Source: Calonectria ilicicola (lineage: Eukaryota > Ascomycota > Sordariomycetes > Hypocreales > Nectriaceae). From it: a stretch of 64,000 nucleotides of DNA. The DNA lies in the NCBI GenBank assembly GCA_020809705.1, contig CP085829.1, positions 2,294,001 through 2,358,000 of the forward strand. Direction: 5' to 3'. The notes under the pieces are model-generated. The model was not told where the DNA came from. It worked only from the letters and a program-made list of their open reading frames with translations, and made no database searches. The position numbers were made by a program, and so were the translations under genes. Below, piece after piece: positions 22,801 through 34,463 of this stretch; the stretch's first letter is position 1, and the number at the start of each line of letters is the position of its first letter.

Positions 22801-25045
22801 CGTGAGGCCGACCGCAACATGCTCTTGAAGAACTTTTTAGAAGCAATGCAAAAGAACAAGGTGGCCTCGAAGCATGATTGGACTCACTACCTAATCACGC
22901 CCATTCAGCGTCTTCAGCGATACCCTCTTCTCCTAGAAAGTGTGGAAGGCAAGATGATTGGGGATAGTGAGGAGAAAACCAACCTCATCAAAGCCATTGG
23001 TGAAATCAAGGACGTCGCCTTGATTTGTGATGCCAAGGTGGCAGAGATGAGCAAGCGTGTTGAAATGATGGACTTGAACAGAATGCTTGTCTTGCGTCCT
23101 GGCTTCCACTCAGTTCTCAACCTCGACCACATGGGTCGAGAATTGATTTTCCAGGGCGAGCTCCAGCGAATGGGTTCCAAGGGTGTGAGATGGGTCGATA
23201 CCCATGCTTTACTTTTTGATCATTACTTTATTCTGGCTAAGGCTGTTATTCCTAAGGATGGGAAGAGTGAGAAGAAGTTTGATGTTTCCAAGGAGGTGAG
23301 TACAAGAATGCAGATGAAACGGCGCCATTCGAGTTCAAAACTAACAGTTCCCAGCCAATTCCCATGCCACTCCTTTTCCTCGAGAGCATGAACGACGAGC
23401 CAATCCAAAAGCAAAAGGGTATCACCGCCCCTCTGGGTCGAACCCAAGTTGCTGCCCCAGCTGGAGGCCAGCTGAACAAGGTGGCCACAAACGCTAGTGG
23501 CCGTCCTGGCCTGGAACATGCTGCTACGAGCTCGTCCATTGGTTCCAACCTAACGCCTACCAACACCAATGATACCGATAGCAAGATCCTGTACCCATTC
23601 AAGGTGAAGCATCTCGGTCATGAAGTTTACACTTTGTACGCTTCGTCGGCTAGGGACCGTGCCGACTGGTGCACTAAGATTATCGAGACCAAGACCAGAC
23701 ACGCAAAGGCACTCTTCTCCCAAAACGCCGAGCCCTTTAGGCTTCGCGTGCTTGCCGATGCTTCGTTCCACTATGATGCTACATCCCCGTACGCAAGAAC
23801 GGCTGGTGTTCCTGTCAAGGGAACACCTCTTGACCGTGCTATTCAGGAGCTGGAGAGCATCCTTGGTCCCGCTCAAGGAGTTCCTGCTGTGTGCAGAGCT
23901 CAGGTGAACTGCGCCACAGGCTTCATTGCCTTTGGAAAATCCATCATTGCAATCGGTACCGACTACGGCGTGTACATTTCTGATCCCTCAAATCCTCGTG
24001 GCTGGCAACGGGTGAGTACTGAATTTCGACGACCTTTGTGGTTAAATTGTGACTAACGTGTATTTCCTAGACTGTACCTGCTACAAGGGTCACTCAAATC
24101 GCGGTGCTTGAAGAGTTTTCTTTGTGCTTGCTCATCGCAGACAAGAACCTCATCTCGTACCCTCTGGACGTAATTGCTCCTGTGTCCGAGTTTGCAGCTC
24201 CTATCAACGACAACCCAAGACGGGCACCTCAGAGACTTGCCAAGGATGTCACATACTTTGCCACAGCAAAGATGAAGGATCGAATGCTGCTGTTCTACAA
24301 GCGCAAGGAAGGCTTGCACACTTCATTCAAGGTCCTGGAGCCAATTTTCCACAAGTCTACTGAGAAGAAGTCACGTCTGTTTGGTGGACGACGACCGGGC
24401 GGAGGCAACGCAGAAACGTTCCGCGACTTTGACGAGTTCTTCTTCCCTACCGAATGTTACTCGCTCAGCTTGTTCCAGACATACATTGCTGTCTCAACGG
24501 CTAAGGGAATCGAAATGCTCACTCTGGATAAGAAACAGCCCATGTCCATCCCTGACCTGAAGGCTCCTGCAATCGCCAACATCGCCAGTCGCATCAGAGA
24601 CCAGAGACCCTTGGGCATGTTCAGGCTGAACGAGAACGAATTCATCCTCACGTACGAGGACTGTGCTGTCTACGTGGACAAACATGGTGATGTCAGCCGA
24701 ACTCTCATCATGGAGTACACGGGTAAGCAGAAGAAGGCACGGGGTGCGACCATGTTCGGTCAGTACCTACTTCTCTTCAACGAGGATTACGTAGAAGTGC
24801 GAAACGCGGAGAATGGCCGACTCCGCCAAATTGTTGCGGGCCGGGACGTCCGCGTACTCGACTATGGTGTCCGAGGCCCCACTGGTCTCAGCTCCATCAA
24901 CCCGCAGAGCAATGGCTACTCGAAGTCGTCCCATGGCAGTGACGGTTCCAGGGGAACTGTCAAGATTGCCATGAGCCACCCGGAGATCCCGGGCAGACAG
25001 ATTGTTCTCGAGATGCTCCTTAACGATGGGCATACCGAGAAATAA
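19810..25045 (+). CDS. ROM2: Rho1 guanine-nucleotide exchange factor (Rom1/Rom2 type)
   Basis: Exons 19810..23295, 23355..24011 and 24071..25045 give about 1705 residues. The first 700 are disordered (Ser/Tyr/Pro/Gln-rich). A DEP-like domain lies at about 726-840, the RhoGEF (DH) domain at about 883-1085 (HYLITPIQRLQRYPLLLE is the conserved core), a PH domain at about 1105-1270 and a C-terminal CNH (citron homology) domain at about 1340-1690. This order matches the Rom1/Rom2 activators of Rho1, which act at the plasma membrane in the cell-wall integrity pathway (beta-glucan synthesis, PKC-MAPK signalling). Intron 1 cuts inside the PH domain, just before a low-complexity insertion of about 70 residues. 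The start has a good context (GCCATGT). Confidence 0.93.
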
Positions 25046-26263
25046 GCTGAAATAAAAAAAGGACGGCGCACCATTTAACGAAATGCATGAAACGTCACGT
25101 CAGAAGACGTACCAAATAGGCACGAAGACGACTACGAAATGAATCAGGCTACGTCATGTGTGGGAAGGGTATCATATATTTCGTATTGCGGGACAACCGC
25201 AGCAGGCCTTTGCAGGGCGAAAAAAAGAGTCTTTCTCTGACAGCCCTTGTATATTTTTCTCTTCATTGCATTTCTATCCTCTTCTTCTTCTTTTCTATCT
25301 TCTTTTTCCCTTCCCTTAGACAGAGCGAGGCGGGCGGGTGCATTATCTCCCCCTCCTCCAGGTTGATTGATATCCATTGAAGGTGCCGGAGGCGGAAACT
25401 GCTGGGGGGGAACTTGGGACCTTTTTCTTCTTCTTCTTATTCCTCTTCTTCTTTTTTTTTTATATTACCTATTCCTTCTTGGGAATGTGAATTGGTAGGA
25501 AGAGGGGTTTGTATGTATGTATGGCGTTTGGTGGTTGATGAAGCGAGCGAGAGAGAGAGAAAGAGAGAGAGCGTGCGCGTGTGGGCTATCATATGAATGA
25601 ATTCATAATGAAACAATGTATGTGCAAGAGAGCGAGCAGTGATGGAGACGCCGAGATGAATTGAGAGATGAAACTTGATTGCAGTTGACAAATGGTCCCA
25701 TGGCTAAGCTAATAATTACGAGATGCCGCGACGACGTGTAGTATAGGTGGGAACACGCGTGGGAGTGATGAGGCAGTATCTATTTGTTGGGACGGATGAC
25801 ACGTTGAGGGCTCGGCACAATACCACATAGAGACGGGCACCAGGACAAATAGTGACGGACCAATACAAAGACTCTGTATAGTTCTCTACCCATGAAACCT
25901 CATCCAAGTTGTGTGCATAGTCGCGCCATCTAAAAAAGAACATGGAATACAAAGCAGATCGAACACGCTCCAGTACTTCCCTCCTCAGCCAATAATCTCC
26001 CATCCTGAGATGTGAGTCAGGGTACCCCTAGTCAGCACCTCATATAAGACAACTATACTGCATGTGGTTTACAGCGTGCATCCACTCGGCGCAAAAATTA
26101 TATCGAGTCCGACGTCATCTCGCAAAAACGAACAGACATTTGTTAATAGATCTTGGTATTTGGTTGCGCAAGTCCTCTCTATGGGGGGTATGTATGTTGA
26201 GGAGAGCGAATGGATGTGTGAGAAAGGGGGATAGGGAAACCAGGGCCAGGTTGTTCGTCCTCC
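25046..26263. other. convergent 3' flanks
   Basis: Between the RhoGEF gene (+) and MPC2 (-). It holds CT-rich and GA-rich simple sequence (25275-25320, 25420-25460, 25545-25575) and no convincing gene. Confidence 0.75.
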
Positions 26264-27060
26264 TTAGGCCTTGACAGCCTCCTCGACCACCTCAGTAGCG
26301 GCCTTCTTCTTGGATGATTCGTAAGAGACAATTCGAGAGATTTGAATGAGACCGACGATTCCGAGGAAGAAGTTGACAGCGGCAAGGCTAGATAACAAAC
26401 GTTAGTATCTCTAATGAATTGCAACGAATTGATAAGAAACCGCTCCGGGAAACCAAAACAACGTACAGGTAGTTCTTGGGCTTGATGATCATGCACCAGC
26501 GAGTCCAGATGAAACCGGTGCAGGTCAGGGCAAAGTTCTGGGTGAAGGAGAGCTTCTCGGCGGGGCGTGCGAAGTCGGAGATACCGGCAAGGACGAGAGC
26601 CCACTATAGCAATAATAAGTTAGCATGAGACTTGTTGTTTGTTTCTGAATTTGAGGTTTGGAGATCGTTCGAATCGTGGTGGAAAGCGTGTGGGCATCGA
26701 ATTGGATATAGGGACGTCGAGTCTGGGGGAGAATTGGTCTGACGAACCTTCATGACAGGAGCCCTATAAATGGTGTTAGCAAGGTGAACCACGATACCTT
26801 CCTTAAGGTCCTCGAGTGCAAATAACTCACCAGAAGTGCACAGTCTTGATGCCGACCTCGCTCTCCCACATGCGCTTGAACCACGACTGCGACTGCTGCT
26901 GAGCAGCGCCGTCAGTGCTCTGCCATCGTCGGCTGCCCTGGTTGAAGCGCTGGGCAAAGCCCTGCTGACGGAAAGCCTGGCGAGCCTGCGCACCGAGGGT
27001 GGCCTGGCGGAAGGCCGGTCGGGAGGCGCGGAGGATGGTGTTGATGGACGACGAAGCCAT
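26264..27060 (-). CDS. MPC2: mitochondrial pyruvate carrier subunit 2
   Basis: Exons on the minus strand are 27060..26831, a 16-base micro-exon 26763..26748, 26603..26467 and 26387..26264, giving 168 residues. The first 60 or so are Arg/Ser/Gln-rich without acid, as in a mitochondrial presequence. The MPC core follows: EVGIKTVHFWAPVMKWA, an aromatic-rich helix, FIWTRWCMIIKPKNY and AVNFFLGIVG. The order HFWAP, then KPKNY, then AVNFFLG is that of Mpc2/Mpc3, which pairs with Mpc1 to import pyruvate through the inner membrane. It is longer than yeast Mpc2 mainly at the presequence. All four junctions keep the frame. It lies head to head with a complex I subunit gene 1 kb away. Confidence 0.92.
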
Positions 27061-28097
27061 GGTTTTTGCTATCGCTTTTTTTTCTGTTGAAGGCAAAAGT
27101 GTCAATTTGCGACGGCCAAGGAAAAAAAAAAGAGTGAGAGCGGAAAAGTGGATTTAAGCCTCCGACAATTCGCTCCGTGCGAGGACGGATGTGAGCTGTT
27201 GGGCAATTGCAAAACGTACCGGAGGCTAGATGTGAAGGGTCGAAAAGAAAAAGAAAAAGAGTGCAATAGCAGAAAGCAACGCCTTTGTCCAAACCGGGGG
27301 GAGAGCTTTGGGGGAACGTTCCGCGATGTCGTCTTCGAGGGAGTTGTGTTGGGGGACCTACCTGCCGCTGCGGTTTCGCTTCCTCGGGGCAATCGGTGAC
27401 TGACGTCCGGGGTAGGTACACCGGTACCTGGCTGCACGCCCGTTTAGAGCTTCAGGCACCGCCCAGCCAGCTGCCGTGCCCATGTAGCTGGTACAAGCCG
27501 GAGTTTGTGTGGCGGGCGGAAAGCGCGACTCCGGAGTTAAGCCGCCAACAAGCAAGCTTTCCAACAGTTCCAGGTTCCGCTGCGAGTCCTATCTGTACGA
27601 GGTACAGCCCGCCCCCTGTGAGTTCTTCCCTTTGGATAACCACATAACTCAACTGTTCTAAGTATTAGACTGATTGCTTAAAAATAAATAAATACACAAT
27701 TAAATTTAAATTTATATAGTTATTTATTTATAATACTTACATATTTACTAGGCAGCCGGGAGATGATGGGGAAAAAGTAGAGGGGGTACCTACTGCATGT
27801 CCCGTCTTTCAAGGGTTGTATTGTACGTACCCCGCCACTTTCTAAATTATGCCTAACCCACCAGTGTGCATAAATGTTAAATATGCACAACTCGGTGTTT
27901 TATGCAACATCAAACCCCCCGGCAATATCCCGCCCAAGTTATTCCGATTGAGCCTCACGCTCCAATTGCGGGAAAGCTTGCCAACCACAAGCTCGCAATT
28001 AGCAACCGCCGATAGCCTCCCTTTGCGATATCAACCTCAATCCCGCCCACCTCTCCCTCTCCCGACCCTCCGCCCGACGACCACAAAAACGAGCGCC
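27061..28097. promoter_or_regulatory. shared upstream region of MPC2 and complex I subunit gene
   Basis: About 1.04 kb separates the two divergent start codons, both of nuclear genes for inner-membrane mitochondrial proteins. The centre (27665-27830) contains an AT-rich core and one arm of the inverted-repeat family, so the spacing may have been enlarged by an insertion. No specific factor site was recognised with confidence. Confidence 0.5.
27665..27828. repeat. AT-cored repeat, copy B (right half)
   Basis: An AT-rich core (27665-27745) is followed by a right arm starting CTAGGCAGCCGGG and ending CTTTCAAGGGTTGTATTG. The same arm order (CTAGG, then AAAAAGTAGAG, then CTTTCAAGG) is found near 51190 and, in reverse complement, near 53276-53210. 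The left arm is missing or too diverged to see. Confidence 0.5.
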
Positions 28098-28620
28098 ATG
28101 GCCAGCAAATTCGTCTTCACACAAGGCCTCCGCGAGGTCCGCTTCCTCTTCTGCCAGACCTCGGAGCAGAGCGCGGCTGTCCGGTACGTTTTTTCCACGA
28201 CTCGAGAACCCAATGGATCACCCACGGAAGCGAAATCGATCGATGGGGGGCGCAATTGAAGCGCACAGAGCAGCCGGATCGATCCAATTGGTTTAATAGA
28301 GCACCCGGGGGCTAACATTTTTGTCCTCTCTGTCCCTAGATCATTCATCAGCAAGGCCTACCCAACCATGAAGAGCAGCAACCCCAAGATCCCCATCCTC
28401 ATCCGCGAGGCTGCCGGCACCCAGCCCAAGATTTTTGCTCGATTCGGTTCGTCGCCCTTTCTCTTCCACCGAAGAATCGCTCCCTTCCTACAAAACGGTT
28501 CCGGAGAAGCTAACTAGCGCAACTTGGGTACAAACAGAACGCGGAATTGAGAAGTCGCAGCCCCTCGAGGGCCTATCCGCGCAGCAGATTGAGGAAGCCG
28601 TGAGCAGCCTCACAAAATAA
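28098..28620 (+). CDS. NADH:ubiquinone oxidoreductase 10.5 kDa subunit (NDUFA2/B8 type)
   Basis: Exons 28098..28183, 28340..28446 and 28538..28620 give 91 residues. This is a small thioredoxin-fold accessory subunit of complex I, on the matrix arm. Recognisable features are LREVRFLFCQTSEQS at the N-terminus, NPKIPILIREA in the middle and the C-terminal LEGLSAQQIEEAVSSL. Length and order match the NDUFA2/B8 family (about 90-100 residues). The third exon restores the expected frame; the second intron has a weak donor (GTTCGT) but a clear acceptor. It is transcribed away from MPC2. Confidence 0.88.
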
Positions 28621-29216
28621 GCTCTATGTGGGATTTAGAAGCCAAGAGGGCGAAATGAAGAGGAAGAATTCAACTGGGACTGCCATAGAAGGGAATGGGA
28701 CCAGGTTACGACTACCATGTACATACATACAAATGGGGTGTGAAAAATCGAGCATTGTACCACTACCACCACCAACAAAGAAAATGCCTTCTACCTCACC
28801 AGTCCGGCTTCTAGACGGAAATCAAGACCTTCGACGACCCTGCAGTACTGGCCCCAGGCATCCAGATTGCCCGCCAATGCGCGGCCAATATTAGTGAACT
28901 AATCAAGTCACTTGCAGCTACATGACTTCACGCAATGTAAATTGTAGATGAGTTGATTTTAGGCCACGTTTGGCCGCAAAACACGAGTCCATTTTGATAG
29001 CATACACAACGTCACATAATACACATTTATCCATGCCACCTCCAGGTCCTACACCGAAGTTCCAGGCTAACTATAACCAACCTAGAACCTGCTTTCAGTC
29101 TCAAAACCTAACCTATTACAAGCGAATTTGTGAAATCATAGTCCTGCACCTGAAGTAGCCGCAAATTACCCTTTCTTCCAACCTGTATCACATCCATCCA
29201 TCCCCCCTTGTGTCCT
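28621..29216. other. convergent intergenic region
   Basis: 3' flank of the complex I subunit gene facing the end of the large minus-strand gene. No further gene is seen. Confidence 0.75.
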
Positions 29217-32200
29217 TCATATCTGCTTCTGAATGGGCGACCCACCCTGACTACCTAGCCTCTTTATCTCCCACACAGACGGAGCAGTAGACTTGGGGAG
29301 CACTCGCTCGCTAGGCGGAGGCAGAGATGGCCAGTCCTCCTTGTCAAGGCCAACTTTTTTCTTGGGTGTCTGAATAAGAGGTTTCGTTTCCTCGGGGCGC
29401 TCCGGTGCAGGCATGCTCTTTTGCTCATTCTTGTCATCCTGTTGGCTCTTAGACATTTCACCAGCTTCAGAAACAGGTGCAGCTGTAGCCTCTTCAACTC
29501 TCAGATCAACCTTTTCGGTTGTCGCAGTATCTTGATGAGGAAGTTTGTTCTCTTTCTCATCATCAGTCTTGGTGGCAGTCTGGGCTGCAGGCCCTTGGCC
29601 TTCAGTCAACGGGGTCTCGGTATTGTTCGAAGGCGGAAAACGCGAGGGAGAGACAAAATCCTTTGCTCTAGGGTTCAAACGAAAGGGAGGCCCTGGCTTT
29701 GCAGACTTTTTGGTGTCGACAACGCTCGTGCTCTGAGGGCCAGCTGCAGGGGAACACTGGAATTCAAAATTCGACGAAGGCGGCACAACTTGGGTATCAA
29801 TTTGTCGTTCTGCAATCAAAGGCCCGGCCATCATCGGCCGGTTCTTGCGGTTCTTCTTCACTCTTAGCGATCCACCGGCACCCGCTCTATATCCTAAACG
29901 ACCACGGTCTTCCCCAATAGTGATATGCGGCAGTCCGGAATTCTTGTCAGTAGTCGGTCCCTCTGTTTGTATTGGGGAGCTCGAGGCGTCTCCTTGCTTG
30001 CTGCGCTTCAAGGCATTATGAACGAAATTAGAAAAGGCTGTTTCACGAGCACGCTTTCCAGGCGACGGGCTGTCTGCTTGGGCATTAGTTGCAGACTCAT
30101 GTGGAGATTTCTTGGCAACGGATGTGAGTGAGGATTGTTGCATATCCGCCTGTGGCTCTGGGCTCTGATTCCACTCCCCACGTGGATCAGCCGCTTCTGA
30201 AGAAATAGACACACGTTTCGCAGGGGCAGACTGGTCGTCGATATTTTGCTTCGCCTTCTTCTTCTTGTTCTTTTTCTTGGTCTTGTGCGGTCCTCCACCA
30301 GATTGGTTATTGTTACCAACGTCCCCTTGGGAAACGGGGCTATCCTCGGAGGTTCTAGTAAAATACGACGAAGTTTGAAGAGATGCAGGCGTGCTGATGC
30401 CGGAATTTTGGTTCGATTGATCTCCCTGGTGAAATTCGATTGCCAGCCCATTTTGTTTGGATTTTTGCCGCTTTCCAGCATATGCCTTAGGGACCCTTGA
30501 TGATCCCTGTTTTTCAGAGTCGTCTGTGCAAGAACTGTCTGGAAGTTGCGCTTGAACTTTGACGGCGCTATCCGTGGTGTGGCTGTTCTTTTCAGGGGTT
30601 TGAGCCGCAAAACTAGGCGCTACAGAAAGCTCAGGTTGTTTGTCAGAGGGTCGGATCAAACTGTTGGTTTCAACGTTCTTCCTGAGTGATGTATTAGGGG
30701 GTTCATTCTCTTGATTTCGGTCGGGAACCCTTCTTGGTGATGGTTTGCCAGGTCCAGCCTGGTCGCCGTATTTCTGGTTCTTTGGTTGAAGGGGGGTTTC
30801 ACCCATCGTGCCGACCCTCACTTCTGCGATAGTTGGAGCAGACCTGACTTTACGAGGGTTCAGTGGCATAGGGATTCTAGCCGATGCTCTCCTACGTTCA
30901 TCGATCTCCTCTTTAGTAAAACAGCTTGGAACTCGGGAGTGGCCAGCTGTCTCAGTGGGATCAGACTCGGCATTGGTAGCGGCCTCTTTTGGAGCTTCGG
31001 GGTGGTCTTTTGATGGCTCAATAGCGAGTTCAGGTTGCTTCTCTCCAACTTCACCAATACTGGCCGTTTTTTGACAAGCCTGGTTATCCTCATTCTTCTC
31101 GGGCACGTCAGAGACAGCATCACAGTTTGATGTAGTTGGTAAGACCACTCGAGGTGGGTTCCCAGCAGACTCTTCTTCCAACGATTGCTAATCCTGGATT
31201 CCATGCTGCTCTGAGACATCTTGCTGTCTTACTTCGGTGAATTCCTGTACAACCACTGTATCTGCCGTGCTTGGCATCTGGTCTGCTCCAGCGGCGGTTT
31301 CGGGTTTCCCGGGAAGATCAGGTCGGGACATAGAAACCTCGTGATTGGCAACAGTCACACAGTGTGCTTGGTACTGGGGATGTTCGTTATTACCGAGGTG
31401 ACACATGGGGAATTGGGCCTGAGCTGAATGCAATTGTCTTGCGAATCCTGGTTGAGACAAGTGAACTCCTGCTGGGTAGGTTTGGCCTGGAAATCCTCCA
31501 TGAACAACCTGCAAGTGTGGCATTGGCATGCTAGGGGGTACACCGTGTTGTAGAGAAAGTTGTCCAAGATGACTAGCGCCAGAAATACCGGGGTGAGCCA
31601 AAGGGATAGGTTGGCTCACCCCAGGGTGAGAGTACCCAAGAGTATGGGCAGGGTTCGCAAGCTGTTCATGAGCAAACTCCCTGCCTCTGCCTCCTTCCAT
31701 CGGCATTCTCCCAACTCGCGGCATAGTCATCCATTTTGACCGGAGGACTGGTGAAATTACCAAGGAGATTTCTTCTTCAGGCATATAGCAAGTTTCGAAT
31801 ACCAAAGCATCCGAGACTGATTGCTCATTAATAAACCTAGAATAGTTAGCGCATCACTGCACAGCATGAACACAGCAAACCTACCGCGCGATGAAAGCCG
31901 AGTGCTCTTTGTTAATAGTCAGATTGAATACCTCCTCAATTTTGCCGAAACGACGCTCCAAACCAAACTTGACACGAGTTTGAAGATCCATGGTGTGTTC
32001 ATGTCCTTTACCTTTTGCCCTAATATGGACACTGCGGTTTCTCCAAGTACACTCGTCGCAGGTGCAAACAATGTACTCAGTCCCACCAAAAGCGCGCGTG
32101 GAATTTGGGCATGTAGGTCGAGACTTCAAGCCCTGAGCTCCAACACTTTGGCGACGCCATGGACCATTGTTCCAAGTCACCCCATCTCGTCGGTTTTGTG

Positions 32201-34463
32201 CGAGGCCTTGGTCCCCTTGGTTCGAGTGAACATGTATGGTTGCATTTCTTTGACCATAAGACCCTCTACGGGCCCCCCTGAAGTTTCGAGGCTGGTTACG
32301 TTGGTGTGGGCCGCGATGGGGAGTCGATGAAGTAGCATTTGAGCTTTCACTTTGGGGTGGGTCGGACGCGGGCCATTGGCCATCAGCTTTTGTGATGGCA
32401 TCAACATCAGAAGAGTGAAGAGAGTTTTCAATTGGTTGAGGGTATGTTGGATGTGACCGAAGTGGCATGGGCAGCGACTTAAAGTGAACGGGGAGACCAT
32501 GCTGAGGTTGAGTGACAGTGGGGCCTTGGCTGTGAGAAGTTTCCATCATGGGCCCAGAGGTTTGCTTTTGGCTTGTAGGAGGTATGTTTGAATCAATTTC
32601 TTGAGAATGGATCAAATCATCCGCAGCATTATGCACGTGTGCGTTTGTCTGGGCAGTCTGGGATTGTTGTGGCAGAGGTAAGGCGGCCATAGGAAACCGA
32701 AGAGGAGGCAATGTATCAACTCCCGAGATAGAATAAGGGCCATCTCGCCGATCCGTGTGTCCATTTGCCTCTAAGGTAGGAAGAGGGGCAGTAGAACTCG
32801 GAACTCCTGGCTGTTCAGAATTCGTACCTGAGTCATGAGCTGATTTCTAGTCAGCCCGTGATCGGTTCGAAGATGAACGAGATGGTTGACCAGGGAAAGA
32901 GCCCGGAACTCGAAGATTATCAAAAGCAGAACTCGAGTTAGTGAAGAGTTCTGAGTGACCCAGAATCGCAGAAGGGGGGAGCGATTTTGTGGCCTTGTCA
33001 GTTGGGCCTCTTCCTGGTGACCGAGGGTTGTTGTCTCGAGATCGCGGCCGGACCTTAGTCGGAGTCAAAGAGGCATATTCTTCAGGAACCTCAAAAATAC
33101 CCAGCGCGACAGTGCCGTCTACAATGGGAGGGGCGGTGTTACAGCCCTCTGATGAACTGCTCACCTGACGGCCTGTTCCAGAAATCAGAGGTGCGGATGA
33201 TACAGCATCAGATATCTTGTTGCCCTTGCTTATAGTACCTTTTTGCTCGTTGTTCTGGTAGTTTCCAGAAGGGTTTTGGCTATCTGAGGTGGCAGGAAAC
33301 GGGGCTCTGTTGCTCCCGTTTGCAATGACGGTGCCCCCAGTCCGCGCACTAGAACCAGTACCAGCAGCGGCAGCAGACTTCTGCAACGCTTGAACAGCGC
33401 CACCCAATCCAGTTTGGTGTTGAGTATAGCTCTGCGCAGTAAGCTCTGGGGGAGGAAGGTAGTAGTGATCTCCATTAAGGATGAAAATGGGCGCAGGTGC
33501 ATTCCGAGTGGCGGGCGACGCGTGATGCGATCGGACCTGAGGCGGCGAGGGAAGTCCATTGTGCTGATAAACCTTTTGACCTGCTATAATAGAGTCAGCG
33601 CCCAATTCAATTCGAGCCAGTTTTTTTTTTTTTTTTCACATACCGAGCCAGTTTTCGAGTCCATTACTCAAGCTAGACGATATCAAGTCTGCTGGCTTTT
33701 GACCAGCGTTGAGGGTAGGCGTCAGAAGCAAAGCTCGTCGATGCTTCAGGGCATTTGCAATGAGCGGCAATGCATCATTACTTATATTTCCAATATTCTG
33801 CCAATCTTCATCGCCCAATACCGTAAGTAGGGGACCATGGCATTCTCCCCATCGAAGAAGCTTTGTCCTGTTTTCATCCAACGCAATCCACTGGTCAGCC
33901 CAATGGCCAATATGGATGGCGGCTTCCTTGACAACGTCCTTGTAAATTATTTTATTCTCATCAAACATGGTATTGATGACATTCCAAAGATTCAGCGCAC
34001 CATAGTGATAAAGGTCGCATGCATCAAAGTAAATCCACAAATCATCCCAACAACGGGGCTGGCGCATCGGTTTCATGTGGTCCCAGTAAATTTTTCGAAG
34101 TGAATTGCAAACCGATTGGATTTCGTCTCGAGACCAGAGATGGATTCTTCGCTTCGGAAGGAGGTGTTGCATCTGGCGGAACGGGCGCATTCTGTTGCCA
34201 GTTGAGAAGATAGCTTTCGCGTCGGGTCTTGGGTGCGTGTAGAAGCCGACAGGGAGGTGGTCTTCCACGTAAGTTTGTACAACGCCCTGAGCTCCAGGAG
34301 TCTGAAGTATCTTGTATACAATAGGCAAGCCATTGGGGTAAAACTCAGTAAAAGCTGCCCGTTGAACTGGTGGCCGGTCGCAGGCACGAATGCGCGGGAA
34401 CAAAGCTGAGTTACACTCTGGCATGATGGGATCACCCGGTAGAGGAGGAAAAGACGAACTCAT
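29217..34463 (-). CDS. large mostly disordered protein, unknown; frame crossed by two TAG codons
   Basis: Not recognised. Minus-strand exons read 34463..33644, 33583..31885 and 31836..29217; both introns have good donors (GTATGT, GTAGGT) and branch points (GCTGAC, GCTAAC). The first exon encodes a folded domain of about 270 residues rich in Trp, His and Arg (for example IHLWSRDEIQSVC, HIGHWADQWIALDE). The next long part is Ser/Pro/Gln/Asn-rich. Near codon 780 there is a CTCDEC cluster, then an RRM-like stretch (RVKFGLERRFGKIEEVF, then SAFIARF). The end is Lys/Pro-rich, with DKEDWPSLPPPSERV close to the C-terminus. Two TAG codons (32849-32847 and 31190-31188) lie in the same frame as the coding on both sides. 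They may be removed by unrecognised introns, may mean separate genes, or may be real stops. Treat the model as provisional. Confidence 0.5.

Noticed and set aside
30008..30610. 200-codon open frame on -, out of frame with the large gene
   Set aside because: It overlaps the main minus-strand frame, is highly basic and low-complexity, and has no splice support.
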